NCBI GenBank assembly: GCA_021324635.1 | Contig: JAJPIS010000079.1 | Location: 1 to 36,830 of the forward strand | Direction of reading: 5' to 3' | DNA length: 36,830 nt | Source: Gemmatimonadota bacterium | GTDB taxonomy: Bacteria > Gemmatimonadota > Gemmatimonadetes > Gemmatimonadales > Gemmatimonadaceae | Part shown: piece after piece, positions 15,680 through 23,867 of the stretch | Layout: each line of letters begins with the position of its first letter | How positions within the stretch are numbered: position 1 is the first letter of the stretch | Made by a program: the position numbers and the translations under genes | The notes under the pieces: generated by a model | Databases searched by the model: none | The model's input: the letters and a program-made list of their open reading frames with translations, nothing else | Told to the model about the DNA's origin: nothing

Positions 15680-17051
15680 GGCGCCCCAGCTCCCGCCACG
15701 CGATGTCGGTCCGGTACTGCTTGCCCGCGAACTCGATCGCGCCGGCGTACGCCACGCTCACCCGCTGGGCGTCGGCCAGCGTCGGCGCGACGGCCGTCAC
15801 GGCCAGCACCCGTCCGCCGGCGGTCACCAGCTCCCCCGACGGCGCCCGCGCTGTCCCGGCGTGGAAGACGTGGACGCCGGCGGGCGTGGTCGAAGGCAGC
15901 CGAATGACATCCCCCGTCCGTGCGTGCTCGGGGTAGCCAGCGGCGGCGACGACGGTCGTGACGGCGTGCTCCCGGCGGAGCTGCCGGTGCCACCGCCCGT
16001 CCACACCGGCCCCCAGCGACTCGCCCATCGCCACCGCGCGCATGAGCGGCGCGAGCGAGAACCCCGTGAGCGGCAGAATGGCCTGCGTCTCCGGGTCGCC
16101 CATCCGGCAGTTGAACTCGACGACCTTCGGACCCTCGGCGGTGACCATGACGCCCACATAGAGCACGCCGGCAAATGGGGTCCCCCGGTCGCGCAACGCG
16201 GCAAGGGTCGGCTCCACGATGCGCTCGGCGACGAGCTCCACGAGGGTCCGCCAATCGGCCCACCGCCCCTCGACGCCGTCCGTCGCGCCGCCAGCCGCCT
16301 GCCCCCCCCCCGGGCCCCGTGCACCGCCGGTCGTCAGCACGAGCGGGTAGACGGGCGCGTATGCGCCCATGCCGCCGGTGTTGGGTCCCAGATCGCCGTC
16401 GAGTAGCCGCTTGTGGTCCTGCGCCGGCAGGAACGGAAGCCAGCCCTCGCCGTCGGTCAGGAAGAGCAACGAGACTTCTTCCCCCTCCATGTGCTCCTCG
16501 ACCAGGATCTCGGCCCCAGCGGCGCCGAACACGCGCTGGGTGAGCATGGCGTCGATCGCCGCATCGGCCTCGGCGAGCGTGCCGGCGACGGTGACGCCCT
16601 TGCCGGCCGCCAGCCCAGAGGCCTTGATCACGACCGGGGCGCCCAGCTCGCGCGCGGCACGCCGGGCGTCATCGGCGCGCGTGTGCCGCTCCGCGCGCGC
16701 GGTCGGCACGCCGGCGCTGCGCATCAGCTCCTTGGCGAATACCTTCGAGCTCTCGACGGCGGCCGCTGCTGCCGTGGGCCCGAAGATCGGAAGCCGCCGG
16801 GCGCGGAACCGATCGACGATGCCAAGGGCGAGCGGAGCTTCCGGGCCGACGATCGTGAGATCGGGCCGCTCGGACTCGGCGAGCGCGAGGAGTCCGTCAA
16901 TGTCGGTCGCGGCGACCGGCCGGCATCGGGCGAGCGTCCCGATCCCCGGATTCCCGGGGGCGGCGACCAGGTCCACGCCGGGATCCTCGTCTCGGAGCTT
17001 CCAGGCCAGGGCGTGCTCCCGGCCGCCCCCGCCGACGATGAGCACCTTCAC
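15663..17051 (-). CDS. purD: Phosphoribosylamine-glycine ligase
   Basis: A 462-residue GAR synthetase, the second step of purine synthesis (phosphoribosylamine + glycine + ATP). The N-terminus KVLIVGGGGREHALAWKL, the ATP-grasp core (VVIKASGLAAGKGV, QDHKRLLDGDLGPNTGGMGAY) and EFNCRMGDPETQAIL are all present. It is some 35 residues longer than usual because of a Gly/Ala-rich insertion after PVYPLVLTT, where most relatives have only a short TPE-type turn. The DNA there includes a run of ten C (near 16303-16312), a place where an indel could hide, but the frame stays open and picks up the expected sequence. GTG 17051 gives the standard start. Confidence 0.95.
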   Translation of the reverse strand: MKVLIVGGGGREHALAWKLRDEDPGVDLVAAPGNPGIGTLARCRPVAATDIDGLLALAESERPDLTIVGPEAPLALGIVDRFRARRLPIFGPTAAAAAVESSKVFAKELMRSAGVPTARAERHTRADDARRAARELGAPVVIKASGLAAGKGVTVAGTLAEADAAIDAMLTQRVFGAAGAEILVEEHMEGEEVSLLFLTDGEGWLPFLPAQDHKRLLDGDLGPNTGGMGAYAPVYPLVLTTGGARGPGGGQAAGGATDGVEGRWADWRTLVELVAERIVEPTLAALRDRGTPFAGVLYVGVMVTAEGPKVVEFNCRMGDPETQAILPLTGFSLAPLMRAVAMGESLGAGVDGRWHRQLRREHAVTTVVAAAGYPEHARTGDVIRLPSTTPAGVHVFHAGTARAPSGELVTAGGRVLAVTAVAPTLADAQRVSVAYAGAIEFAGKQYRTDIAWRELGRHARAS

Positions 17052-17088
17052 CGGACGGCCCCTGCCGGGGCGGACCGCGTGGCGCCGG

Positions 17089-18147
17089 TCAGGGCGCCGA
17101 CCCGCCCGAAGGCCCGTGCTCGCCGCCCCCGCCCCCGCCCTCGCCCTCGCCCCCGCCCCCGCCCCCGCCCCCGCCCCACGACCGCCCGCGGAACGCCTGC
17201 CCGAAGGCGTCCCGCGCGTGGTCGACGATCGTCCCGAGCTCGCTCACGGCGGCTCGGGCGCGGGTGCCGTAATGCGAGGCGGCCGCGGCGTAGTCGTCGG
17301 CGAGCGCGCCGTCCTCCGCATCCCCCCGCCGCGGATACTCCCCGCGCAGGATCCGCGCGTAGTCATCGCTCGTGCCCCACCGCTGCAGCTCGGCCGCGCG
17401 CACCGTGTTGAAGGGATGGTCGCGGAAGATGGTGTTGAGGAACTTGAGCGCCGAATCCCAGGGCCCGCCGGCCGTCTCGTACTCGGCTGCCTGCGCCAGG
17501 AACTCATCCAGGTCGACCGTGTCCGTGCCGGCCGCACCGCCCGCGAGCTTGAGGTACGTGCCGAGCGAGGCGCGGAGGTCCTGCGTGCCGAGCAGGCCAG
17601 CGCGGTCGCAGGAAAGCTCGGCGTTGCGGTACCACTCGAGCAGGGCGACCTGGATCGGGAGGAGCGCGATCCCCGCCAGAAATGGCAAGTTGCGGAGCCC
17701 GAAGTTGATGAGGATGACGGCGATCGTGCTGTACGTGACGTGGCCGCTCATCACGTGCCCCAGCTCGTGGGCGAGCACGTCGCGCTGCTCCTCGCGGTCC
17801 AGCAGCCCCAGGGTCGCCGAGTTCACGATGATGAAGGGGTCGTCGAATCCGACCGCGCCGGCATTGACGAACGGCGTCTGGGTCACGTAGAGCTGTGGGC
17901 GCTTCGGCCAGTCGAACGTCGCCAGGACCTCGCTGTACAGGGCGTCGAGCTTGGGCCGCTGTCGCGGGCCGACCCGCACCGCGTTCGCCAGGAAGAGGTG
18001 CCGAAGCCCACGCTCACCGAAGAATCCGGCGACCTTGCGCACGACCTCGTCGAAGCCCGGAATAGCCCGCAGGGTGTTGAGCGCGGCACGGTCGGCGGGG
18101 TGCTCCCATGCGAGCGACGAGATGCCGGTGAGCGCGGTCGGGGTCAT
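17089..18147 (-). CDS. M48-family zinc metalloprotease
   Basis: A 352-residue M48 peptidase. The zinc motif HELGH is His127-Glu128-His131, with the third ligand Glu177 in AELSCDRAG. Two hydrophobic segments (about 140-170) follow the zinc motif, as in HtpX-like enzymes, so it is probably membrane-bound and acts on misfolded or damaged membrane proteins. The first 80 residues resemble cytosolic-facing M48 relatives and have no signal peptide. The last 35 residues are almost pure Gly with a few Glu, encoded by a GGGGGC-type tandem repeat. It ends 37 bases before purD on the same strand and may be cotranscribed with it. Confidence 0.88.
   Translation of the reverse strand: MTPTALTGISSLAWEHPADRAALNTLRAIPGFDEVVRKVAGFFGERGLRHLFLANAVRVGPRQRPKLDALYSEVLATFDWPKRPQLYVTQTPFVNAGAVGFDDPFIIVNSATLGLLDREEQRDVLAHELGHVMSGHVTYSTIAVILINFGLRNLPFLAGIALLPIQVALLEWYRNAELSCDRAGLLGTQDLRASLGTYLKLAGGAAGTDTVDLDEFLAQAAEYETAGGPWDSALKFLNTIFRDHPFNTVRAAELQRWGTSDDYARILRGEYPRRGDAEDGALADDYAAAASHYGTRARAAVSELGTIVDHARDAFGQAFRGRSWGGGGGGGGGEGEGGGGGGEHGPSGGSAP
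17121..17177. repeat. GGGGGC-type hexanucleotide array in the M48 tail
   Basis: About nine near-identical CCGCCC/CCCCCG hexamers, reading as GGGGGC on the coding (minus) strand and giving the poly-Gly tail of the M48 protein. With many G-runs on one strand it could form a G-quadruplex. Confidence 0.8.
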
Positions 18148-18226
18148 TGGAGTCGGTGTCCAGGACTCGGGGGAAGACGGGAACGGGGGTCGACGCCACG
18201 AGCGGTGCCAGGGCTCTACGGCCCGC

Positions 18227-18249
18227 GCCCGCGGAAAGTTACCGCGGGC
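18227..18249. terminator. Hairpin between metB-type gene and M48 gene
   Basis: A perfect 8-bp stem (GCCCGCGG with CCGCGGGC) and 7-base AT-rich loop lie 23 bases after the end of the minus-strand trans-sulfuration gene and 80 bases before the M48 start. No T-run follows it. It is a possible terminator, or an element of the M48 leader. Confidence 0.35.
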
Positions 18250-18272
18250 ACGCCGGAGGCCGCCCGCGTGGG

Positions 18273-19442
18273 CTACAGTCCCTCCCAGGCCTGCTCGAGA
18301 TCCTCCAGGAGGTCATCCACGTCCTCGACGCCGCAGGAGAGGCGAATCACGCCCTCGGTGATCCCGAGCGTCGCCCGGCGGTCGTCTGGAATCGACGCAT
18401 GGGTCATCGACGCCGGGTGGCTGATGAGGCTCTCGACTCCACCGAGGGATTCGGCCAGGGCGAAGACCCGCACACGACCGAGCACATGTGCGGCCCGCGC
18501 GCGGGTGCCGAGGTCGACCGTCACCATCCCGCCGAACCCCGACATCTGGCGCACGGCGAGGGCGTGCTGCGGGTGGGAGGGAAGTCCCGGGTAGTACGTA
18601 CAGCGCTCGCCGACTCGCTCGGCGAGCCACGCGGCCACGCGGCGGCCGTTCGCGTCGTGGCGGGGCATGCGCAGGTGCAGCGTCTTCGTGCCCCGCAGGG
18701 CGAGCCAGGCGTCGAAGGGTCCCGGAACGGCCCCGGCGGCGTTCTGGATGAACTGGAGGCGCTCGGCGAGCGACGGGTCGTCGAGGAGGGCGATCCCGCC
18801 GATCATATCGCTGTGGCCGTTCAGGTACTTGGTCGTCGAGTGATATACGATGTCGGCGCCATGCGCGAACGGCTGCTGGAAGAACGGCGTGGCGAACGTA
18901 TTGTCGACGATGAGCAACGCACCGGCGCGGTGGGCCACGTCGGCCGCCGCCCGCAGGTCGGTGAGCCGCATCAGCGGGTTACTCGGCGTCTCGACCAGGA
19001 CGGCGACCGTCCGATCGGTGCGTGCGTCCTCGAGTCGCTGAGCGTCGCGCGCGTCGACGAAGGAGAAGCGGAGCCCGTAGTGTGCGAGGATGCGATCGAA
19101 GAGTCGGAACGTGCCGCCGTAGACGTTCTCGGCGCAGATGATGTGGTCGCCTCCGCGGAACAGCTTCATGATGCTGTCGATGCATCCCATGCCGCTGGAG
19201 AAGGCGAAGCCGAAGCGGACCCCTTCGAGGGCCGCGACGTTCCGCTCCAGCGCCTCGCGCGTCGGGTTCTTCCCTCGCGCGTACTCGTACCCTTTATTCT
19301 CCCCGAGGGCGTCCTGCACGTACGTGGAGGTCAGGTACACGGGGGTCATGATGGCCCCGGCCAACGGCTCGGGGCGCTGCCCGGCGTGGATCGCGCGGGT
19401 GCCGAAACGGGCGTCGAGGTCGTGCGGATAGACTTGGGTCAC
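18273..19442 (-). CDS. Trans-sulfuration PLP enzyme (cystathionine gamma-synthase/lyase family)
   Basis: A 389-residue Cys/Met-metabolism PLP enzyme. Visible residues include TSTYVQ, the cofactor-site YEYARGKNPTR, SSGMG, ENVYGGT, VETPSNPLM and the Schiff-base Lys205 in HSTTKYLNGHSD. ESLGGVESLISHPASMTH is near the C-terminus. These are shared by cystathionine gamma-synthase, gamma-lyase and beta-lyase, so the exact reaction (methionine synthesis or cysteine formation) cannot be fixed. It has no sulfur-metabolism neighbours. The GTG start (19442-19440) is back to back with the GTG of the next plus-strand gene. A TAAGTT hexamer (19475-19470) inside that gene could be its -10 box. Confidence 0.92.
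   Translation of the reverse strand: MTQVYPHDLDARFGTRAIHAGQRPEPLAGAIMTPVYLTSTYVQDALGENKGYEYARGKNPTREALERNVAALEGVRFGFAFSSGMGCIDSIMKLFRGGDHIICAENVYGGTFRLFDRILAHYGLRFSFVDARDAQRLEDARTDRTVAVLVETPSNPLMRLTDLRAAADVAHRAGALLIVDNTFATPFFQQPFAHGADIVYHSTTKYLNGHSDMIGGIALLDDPSLAERLQFIQNAAGAVPGPFDAWLALRGTKTLHLRMPRHDANGRRVAAWLAERVGERCTYYPGLPSHPQHALAVRQMSGFGGMVTVDLGTRARAAHVLGRVRVFALAESLGGVESLISHPASMTHASIPDDRRATLGITEGVIRLSCGVEDVDDLLEDLEQAWEGL
19429..19434 (+). promoter_or_regulatory. Putative -10 element of the HD-GYP regulator
   Basis: TAGACT lies 8 bases before GTG 19443, within the first codons of the divergent gene. No ribosome binding site is present, so a leaderless start at 19443 is suggested. Confidence 0.35.
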
Positions 19443-20525
19443 GTGCCAGTCGCGATGAGTGGAGACGGCAACTTAACCTGCCTGGTGGTCGACGACGAAC
19501 CCCAGCTACGGCATGTCCTCGCGCGCCTCATGGCGAGCGAGGGGTTCGTCTGCGTGCAGGCGGGGACGGGGGCCGAGGCGCTGGCGGCGCTCGCGCAGCA
19601 GGAGTTCGCGGTCGTCCTCTCCGACCTCCGGATGCCGACGATGGACGGCATCGGCCTGCTGCGCGAGATCCGCGCCCGCTATCCCGACACGGCGGTCGTG
19701 ATGATCACCGCCGTCGCCGACGCCGACGTGGCCGTGAGCTGCCTGGCGATCGGGGCCATGGACTACCTGATGAAGCCCTTCAATCTCGACGAGGTCCGGG
19801 CGCGGGTCGGTCAGGCGCTGGAGAAGCGGCGGTTGGTGCGGGAGAATCGCGAGTATCAGGACGAGCTGGAAGCGCGGGTCCGTGCGCAGGCGCAGCGGCT
19901 GGAGACGCTCTTCGTCGGCACGATGCAGGCCTTCGCCGCCGCGCTCGAGGTGAAGGATCCCTACACGCGCGGCCACTCGATCCGGGTGAGCGAGTACTCG
20001 GTCGCGATCGCCCGCATGCTGGGACTCGGCGACGAGGCGATCCGCCAGATCGACATCGGCGGACACCTGCACGACATCGGCAAGATCGGCGTCCGCGAGG
20101 CGGTGCTCAACAAGCCCGGTCCGCTGACGGATGAGGAATACGAGCACATCATGACCCACCCGGTCGTCGGGTGGCGGATCCTCTCGCCGCTGCTGGACGA
20201 CGTGCCGATGGCGCTCAACATCGTGCGCTCGCATCACGAGCGGGTCGACGGCCGCGGCGTGCCGGACCGGCTGAGCGGCGCCGCGATTCCGCTCGAGGCG
20301 CGGATCGCGGCGGTCGCCGACGCATACGACGCCATGACCAGCGGGCGGGCCTACCGACGCGGTGGCCAGTTGCCGGTCGCGGCCGCGCTCGAGGAAGTGA
20401 TGCGCTGTCAGGGTACCCAGTTCGACCCGACGGTCGTCGACGCCTTCGCGGCCGCGGTCGCGGCCGGAACGCTCACGACGCCCGCGGACCGGGGTGCTCT
20501 ATCTTTCGCGCTCCATGACGACTGA
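19443..20525 (+). CDS. Response regulator with HD-GYP-type phosphodiesterase domain
   Basis: 360 residues. The receiver domain (about 12-125) has the acidic pair in VVDDE, the phospho-acceptor Asp61 in LSDLRMPTMDG and the Lys of LMKPF. A coiled linker leads to an HD-GYP domain: VKDPYTRGHSIRVSEYS, then HLHDIGKIGV and HHERVDGRGVP. HD-GYP enzymes break down cyclic-di-GMP. Here the signature HHExWDGxGYP has Val at both the Trp and Tyr positions, while the metal-binding His and Asp residues look intact. No cognate histidine kinase is nearby. GTG 19443 touches the divergent gene's GTG; ATG 19455 is an alternative. The 3' end overlaps glmM by 11 bases. Confidence 0.88.
   Translation: MPVAMSGDGNLTCLVVDDEPQLRHVLARLMASEGFVCVQAGTGAEALAALAQQEFAVVLSDLRMPTMDGIGLLREIRARYPDTAVVMITAVADADVAVSCLAIGAMDYLMKPFNLDEVRARVGQALEKRRLVRENREYQDELEARVRAQAQRLETLFVGTMQAFAAALEVKDPYTRGHSIRVSEYSVAIARMLGLGDEAIRQIDIGGHLHDIGKIGVREAVLNKPGPLTDEEYEHIMTHPVVGWRILSPLLDDVPMALNIVRSHHERVDGRGVPDRLSGAAIPLEARIAAVADAYDAMTSGRAYRRGGQLPVAAALEEVMRCQGTQFDPTVVDAFAAAVAAGTLTTPADRGALSFALHDD
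20500..20505 (+). promoter_or_regulatory. Putative -10 element of glmM
   Basis: TATCTT lies 9 bases before the glmM ATG, inside the 3' end of the HD-GYP gene. glmM could therefore have its own leaderless transcript apart from the upstream gene. Confidence 0.35.
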
Positions 20526-21924
20526 CGGACTGATGGTGAGCGTGTCCGGCGTCCGCGGCCGGGTCGGCGAGGCGCTGACCCCGGAGGTCGTGGGCACCTT
20601 CGCGGCCGGCTTCGGGGCGTGGCTCGCGTCGGGGGCGAGCGGAGGGGCGGCGGCGCCATCCGCCGCGCGGCCGCACGGTCGGCCCAGGGTCGTCGTCGGG
20701 CGCGACAGCCGCGTCTCGGGCCCGATGTTCCACCGCGCTGTCCTCGCGGCACTCCAATCGGTGGGGTGCGACATCATCGATGTCGGCGTCGCACCGACGC
20801 CGACGATCCAGCTTGCCGTGGAGTCGCTGCATGCGGCGGGCGGGCTCGCGATCACGGCGAGCCACAACCCGATCGAGTGGAACGCCCTCAAGTTCATCGG
20901 CCCGAGCGGGCTGTTCCTGTCCGCCGAGGAGGGGACGGCGATGCGGGAGGCGACCGCCGGCGGCGTGCCGCGCGCCACCTGGGACGAGCTGGGGCAGGTC
21001 GAGTCGGATCCCGACGCGGTGGGGCGTCACATCGACCGGATCCTGACCCTCCCGTTCATCGACGTCGGGGCGATCCGGGCCCGCCGAGTGCACGTCGCGC
21101 TGGACTGCGTCCGCGGCGCGGGAGGGGTGATCATGCCGGCGCTCCTCGAGCGGCTCGGCTGCCGCGTCTCGGCGATCAATCTCGATCCCGACGGCCGCTT
21201 CCCGCGTCCGCCCGAGCCGATCGCCGCGAACCTCGGCGCGCTCGAGGCGCTCGTGCGCGAGCGGGGAGCGGATGTGGGTTTCGCGGTCGATCCGGACGTC
21301 GACCGGCTGGCGCTCGTGGATGAGACCGGGCACGCGATCGGCGAGGATTACACCCTGGCGTTGGCGATCGCCGTCGTGCTCCGGCGCCGCCCGGGACCCG
21401 TGGTCACCAATCTCTCGACGAGTCGACTGATCGACGACGTCGCGGCCGAGGCCGGAATGCCGGTCTATCGGTCGCCGGTGGGCGAGGTGAACGTCGCGCT
21501 GCGGATGCGGGCCGAGCGCTCGCCGGTGGGAGGGGAGGGGAACGGGGGGGTGATCCTCTCCGACCTGCACCTGGGACGGGATGCGCCGGCGGGCGCGGCG
21601 CTCATCCTCCAGTTGCTGGCCGACGCCGGATCGGCTCCGCTGTCGACGATCATCGGCCGGTGGCCGCGGTATGCGATCGTGAAGGACAAGCTGGACCGCC
21701 CGGCCGGACCCCTGGACCGCGCGTACGAGGCGCTTAAACAGGCGTTTCCCGGCGCGGGCGCCGACATGCAGGACGGCCTCCGGCTGGCCTGGGCCGACAG
21801 TTGGTTACACGTCCGGCCGAGCGGAACGGAACCGATCGTGCGGGTGATCGCCGAGGCACCGACGGAAGGGCGCGCGCGTGACCTGGTCGCGAAGGCCCGC
21901 GTCCCGCTCAAGGCCTTAGCTTAG
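20515..21924 (+). CDS. glmM: Phosphoglucosamine mutase-type phosphohexomutase
   Basis: A 469-residue alpha-D-phosphohexomutase. The catalytic Ser116 sits in ITASHNPIEWNALKF. The metal loop DPDVDRLAL follows near residue 258, the sugar-recognition region has GEVNVA, and the phosphate-binding loop RPSGTEPIVRV is near the C-terminus. With glmS directly downstream, glucosamine-6-P to glucosamine-1-P is the likely reaction, feeding UDP-GlcNAc synthesis. The sugar loop does not exclude a phosphomannomutase/phosphoglucomutase activity. ATG 20515 is preceded by TATCTT; ATG 20533 is a possible later start. The stop region contains TAGCTTAG (21917-21924), which may be a promoter for glmS. Confidence 0.88.
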   Translation: MTTDGLMVSVSGVRGRVGEALTPEVVGTFAAGFGAWLASGASGGAAAPSAARPHGRPRVVVGRDSRVSGPMFHRAVLAALQSVGCDIIDVGVAPTPTIQLAVESLHAAGGLAITASHNPIEWNALKFIGPSGLFLSAEEGTAMREATAGGVPRATWDELGQVESDPDAVGRHIDRILTLPFIDVGAIRARRVHVALDCVRGAGGVIMPALLERLGCRVSAINLDPDGRFPRPPEPIAANLGALEALVRERGADVGFAVDPDVDRLALVDETGHAIGEDYTLALAIAVVLRRRPGPVVTNLSTSRLIDDVAAEAGMPVYRSPVGEVNVALRMRAERSPVGGEGNGGVILSDLHLGRDAPAGAALILQLLADAGSAPLSTIIGRWPRYAIVKDKLDRPAGPLDRAYEALKQAFPGAGADMQDGLRLAWADSWLHVRPSGTEPIVRVIAEAPTEGRARDLVAKARVPLKALA

Positions 21925-22032
21925 TGGGGCGAGTCGGCCGCGCTGGCCGAACCCTATGCCACGTAAGCGGGTAGATCGGATCGGCCGGGGACGTGGCAAC
22001 TCCCGGCGACATCGCACAGGCGGCAACTGACT
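21925..22032 (+). promoter_or_regulatory. glmM-glmS intergenic leader
   Basis: 108 bases without a gene. A TAGCTT hexamer overlaps the glmM stop (21917-21922), and a 6-bp hairpin (TCGGCC/GGCCGA, 21934-21950) follows, so a glmS leader of about 100 bases is possible. I do not recognise a glmS ribozyme here. Confidence 0.3.
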
Positions 22033-23859
22033 ATGTGTGGAATCGTCGGCTACGTCGGTCCCAGGGTCGTGACCCCACTGCTCATCGAGGGGCTCAAGCG
22101 GCTCGAGTATCGCGGCTACGACTCGGCCGGGATCGCGGTCATGAATGGCAAGGGGGTCGAGACCCGCAAAGTGGCGGGCAAGATCTCGCGGCTCGAGACG
22201 GTGGTGAAGGACTCCCCGCTCACCGGCACCCTCGGGATCGCCCACACCCGGTGGGCGACGCACGGCGCCCCCAACCAGGTGAACGCGCACCCGCACCTCG
22301 ACGAGAAGCACGAGATCGCCGTCGTTCACAACGGGATCATCGAGAACGCCAGCGTCCTGCGTCGCACGCTCGAGGAGCACGGCCACGTCTTCACGTCGGA
22401 CACCGACACGGAAGTCCTGGTCCACCTGATCGAGGCCGCGTTCGAGGACTCGCTCGAGGATGCGGTGATCGACGCGCTGCGGCAGGTCGAGGGGGCGTAC
22501 GGGATCGCCGTCGTCTCGAGCCGGGACCCCAACAAGATCGTGGCGGCGCGCAAGGGGAGCCCCCTGCTCGTCGGGCTCGGCGATGGCGAGTACTACGTGG
22601 CGAGCGACGCCTCGGCCATCCTCGCCCACACGCGCGAGGTCGTGTACATGCACGACGGCGACCTGGCGGTGCTCGATCGGCACGGCTACCGCATCATCGA
22701 TCTCAACTCGACGACCCTCACGCGCGGCGTGAGCAAGATCGACTGGGACCTGGCGCAGATCGAGCGGGGCGGGTTCGCGCATTTCATGCTCAAGGAGATC
22801 TTCGAGCAGCCGCAGACGGTCTCCAGCACGATCGCCGGCCGACTGCTGCTCGACCAGGCGACGGCCAAGCTGAGCGGCACCAACCTCACCGAGGAGGAGC
22901 TGCTCGCGATCGACAACGTCGTGATCACGGCCTGCGGCACGAGCTGGCACTCCGGGCTCATCGGCGAGCACATGCTCGAGGAGCTGGCGCGGATCCCGGT
23001 CGAGGTCGAGTACGCGTCGGAGTTCCGCTACCGCAACCCGATCGTCACCGAGCGCACGCTGTGCATCGTGATCTCGCAGTCCGGCGAGACGGCGGACACA
23101 CTGGCGGCGATGCGCGAGGCGCAACGGCGGGGTGCGCGGACGCTCGGCATCGTCAACGTGGTCGGGTCCACGATCGCCCGCGAGGCAGCCGCCGGCATCT
23201 ATCTCCACGCCGGCCCGGAGATCGGTGTCGCGTCGACCAAGGCGTTCACGAGTCAGGTCGTCGCGCTGGCGCTATTGACCCTCAAGCTCGGGCGGCTGCG
23301 CGAGGTGTCGGCCCTGCGCGGTACCGAGATCATCGAGGCGCTCCAGGCACTCCCCTCACAGATCCAGCAGATCCTCGACCGGCATCACGAGATCGAGGCA
23401 CTGGCCGAGGAGTTCAAGCGGGCGCAGAACTTCCTGTACCTGGGGCGCGGCTACAACTTCCCCACGGCCCTCGAGGGGGCGCTGAAGCTGAAGGAGATCA
23501 GCTACATCCACGCCGAAGGGTACCCGGCGGCCGAGATGAAGCACGGGCCGATCGCGCTGATCGACGAGCTGATGCCGGTCGTGTTCATCGCGCCGCACGA
23601 CTCGGTGTTCGACAAGGTCGCCTCCAACGTGCAGGAGGTGAAGGCGCGGAACGGTCGCGTGATCGCGATCACGAGTCGCGAAGAGCCGAGTCTCGCGGGG
23701 AAGATCGATTACGAGTTCCGGATCCCCGAGACGATCGACATGCTGACGCCGGTGCTGGCGGCGATCCCGCTCCAACTGCTGGCGTACTACATCGCCGTCA
23801 AGCGCGGCTCCAACGTCGACCAGCCCCGCAACCTCGCGAAGTCGGTGACGGTGGAGTAG
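22033..23859 (+). CDS. glmS: Glutamine-fructose-6-phosphate aminotransferase
   Basis: 608 residues, the normal length for GlmS, which makes glucosamine-6-phosphate from fructose-6-phosphate and glutamine. The N-terminal glutaminase starts with the catalytic Cys2 (MCGIVGYVG) and has YRGYDSAGIA, HTRWATHG and HNGIIEN. Two SIS sugar-isomerase domains follow (ITACGTSWHSG and ISQSGETADTL; then FLYLGRGYNFPTALEGALKLKEISYIHAEGY), and the C-terminal KSVTVE is typical. It follows glmM on the same strand, so the pair makes UDP-GlcNAc precursors. The end faces the unknown exported gene with only 8 bases between stop codons. Confidence 0.98.
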   Translation: MCGIVGYVGPRVVTPLLIEGLKRLEYRGYDSAGIAVMNGKGVETRKVAGKISRLETVVKDSPLTGTLGIAHTRWATHGAPNQVNAHPHLDEKHEIAVVHNGIIENASVLRRTLEEHGHVFTSDTDTEVLVHLIEAAFEDSLEDAVIDALRQVEGAYGIAVVSSRDPNKIVAARKGSPLLVGLGDGEYYVASDASAILAHTREVVYMHDGDLAVLDRHGYRIIDLNSTTLTRGVSKIDWDLAQIERGGFAHFMLKEIFEQPQTVSSTIAGRLLLDQATAKLSGTNLTEEELLAIDNVVITACGTSWHSGLIGEHMLEELARIPVEVEYASEFRYRNPIVTERTLCIVISQSGETADTLAAMREAQRRGARTLGIVNVVGSTIAREAAAGIYLHAGPEIGVASTKAFTSQVVALALLTLKLGRLREVSALRGTEIIEALQALPSQIQQILDRHHEIEALAEEFKRAQNFLYLGRGYNFPTALEGALKLKEISYIHAEGYPAAEMKHGPIALIDELMPVVFIAPHDSVFDKVASNVQEVKARNGRVIAITSREEPSLAGKIDYEFRIPETIDMLTPVLAAIPLQLLAYYIAVKRGSNVDQPRNLAKSVTVE

Positions 23860-23867
23860 GGCCGGGA

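Noticed and set aside
21925-22032. glmS ribozyme or riboswitch
   Set aside because: The 108-base gap is too short and I could not see the conserved core; only a 6-bp hairpin is present.
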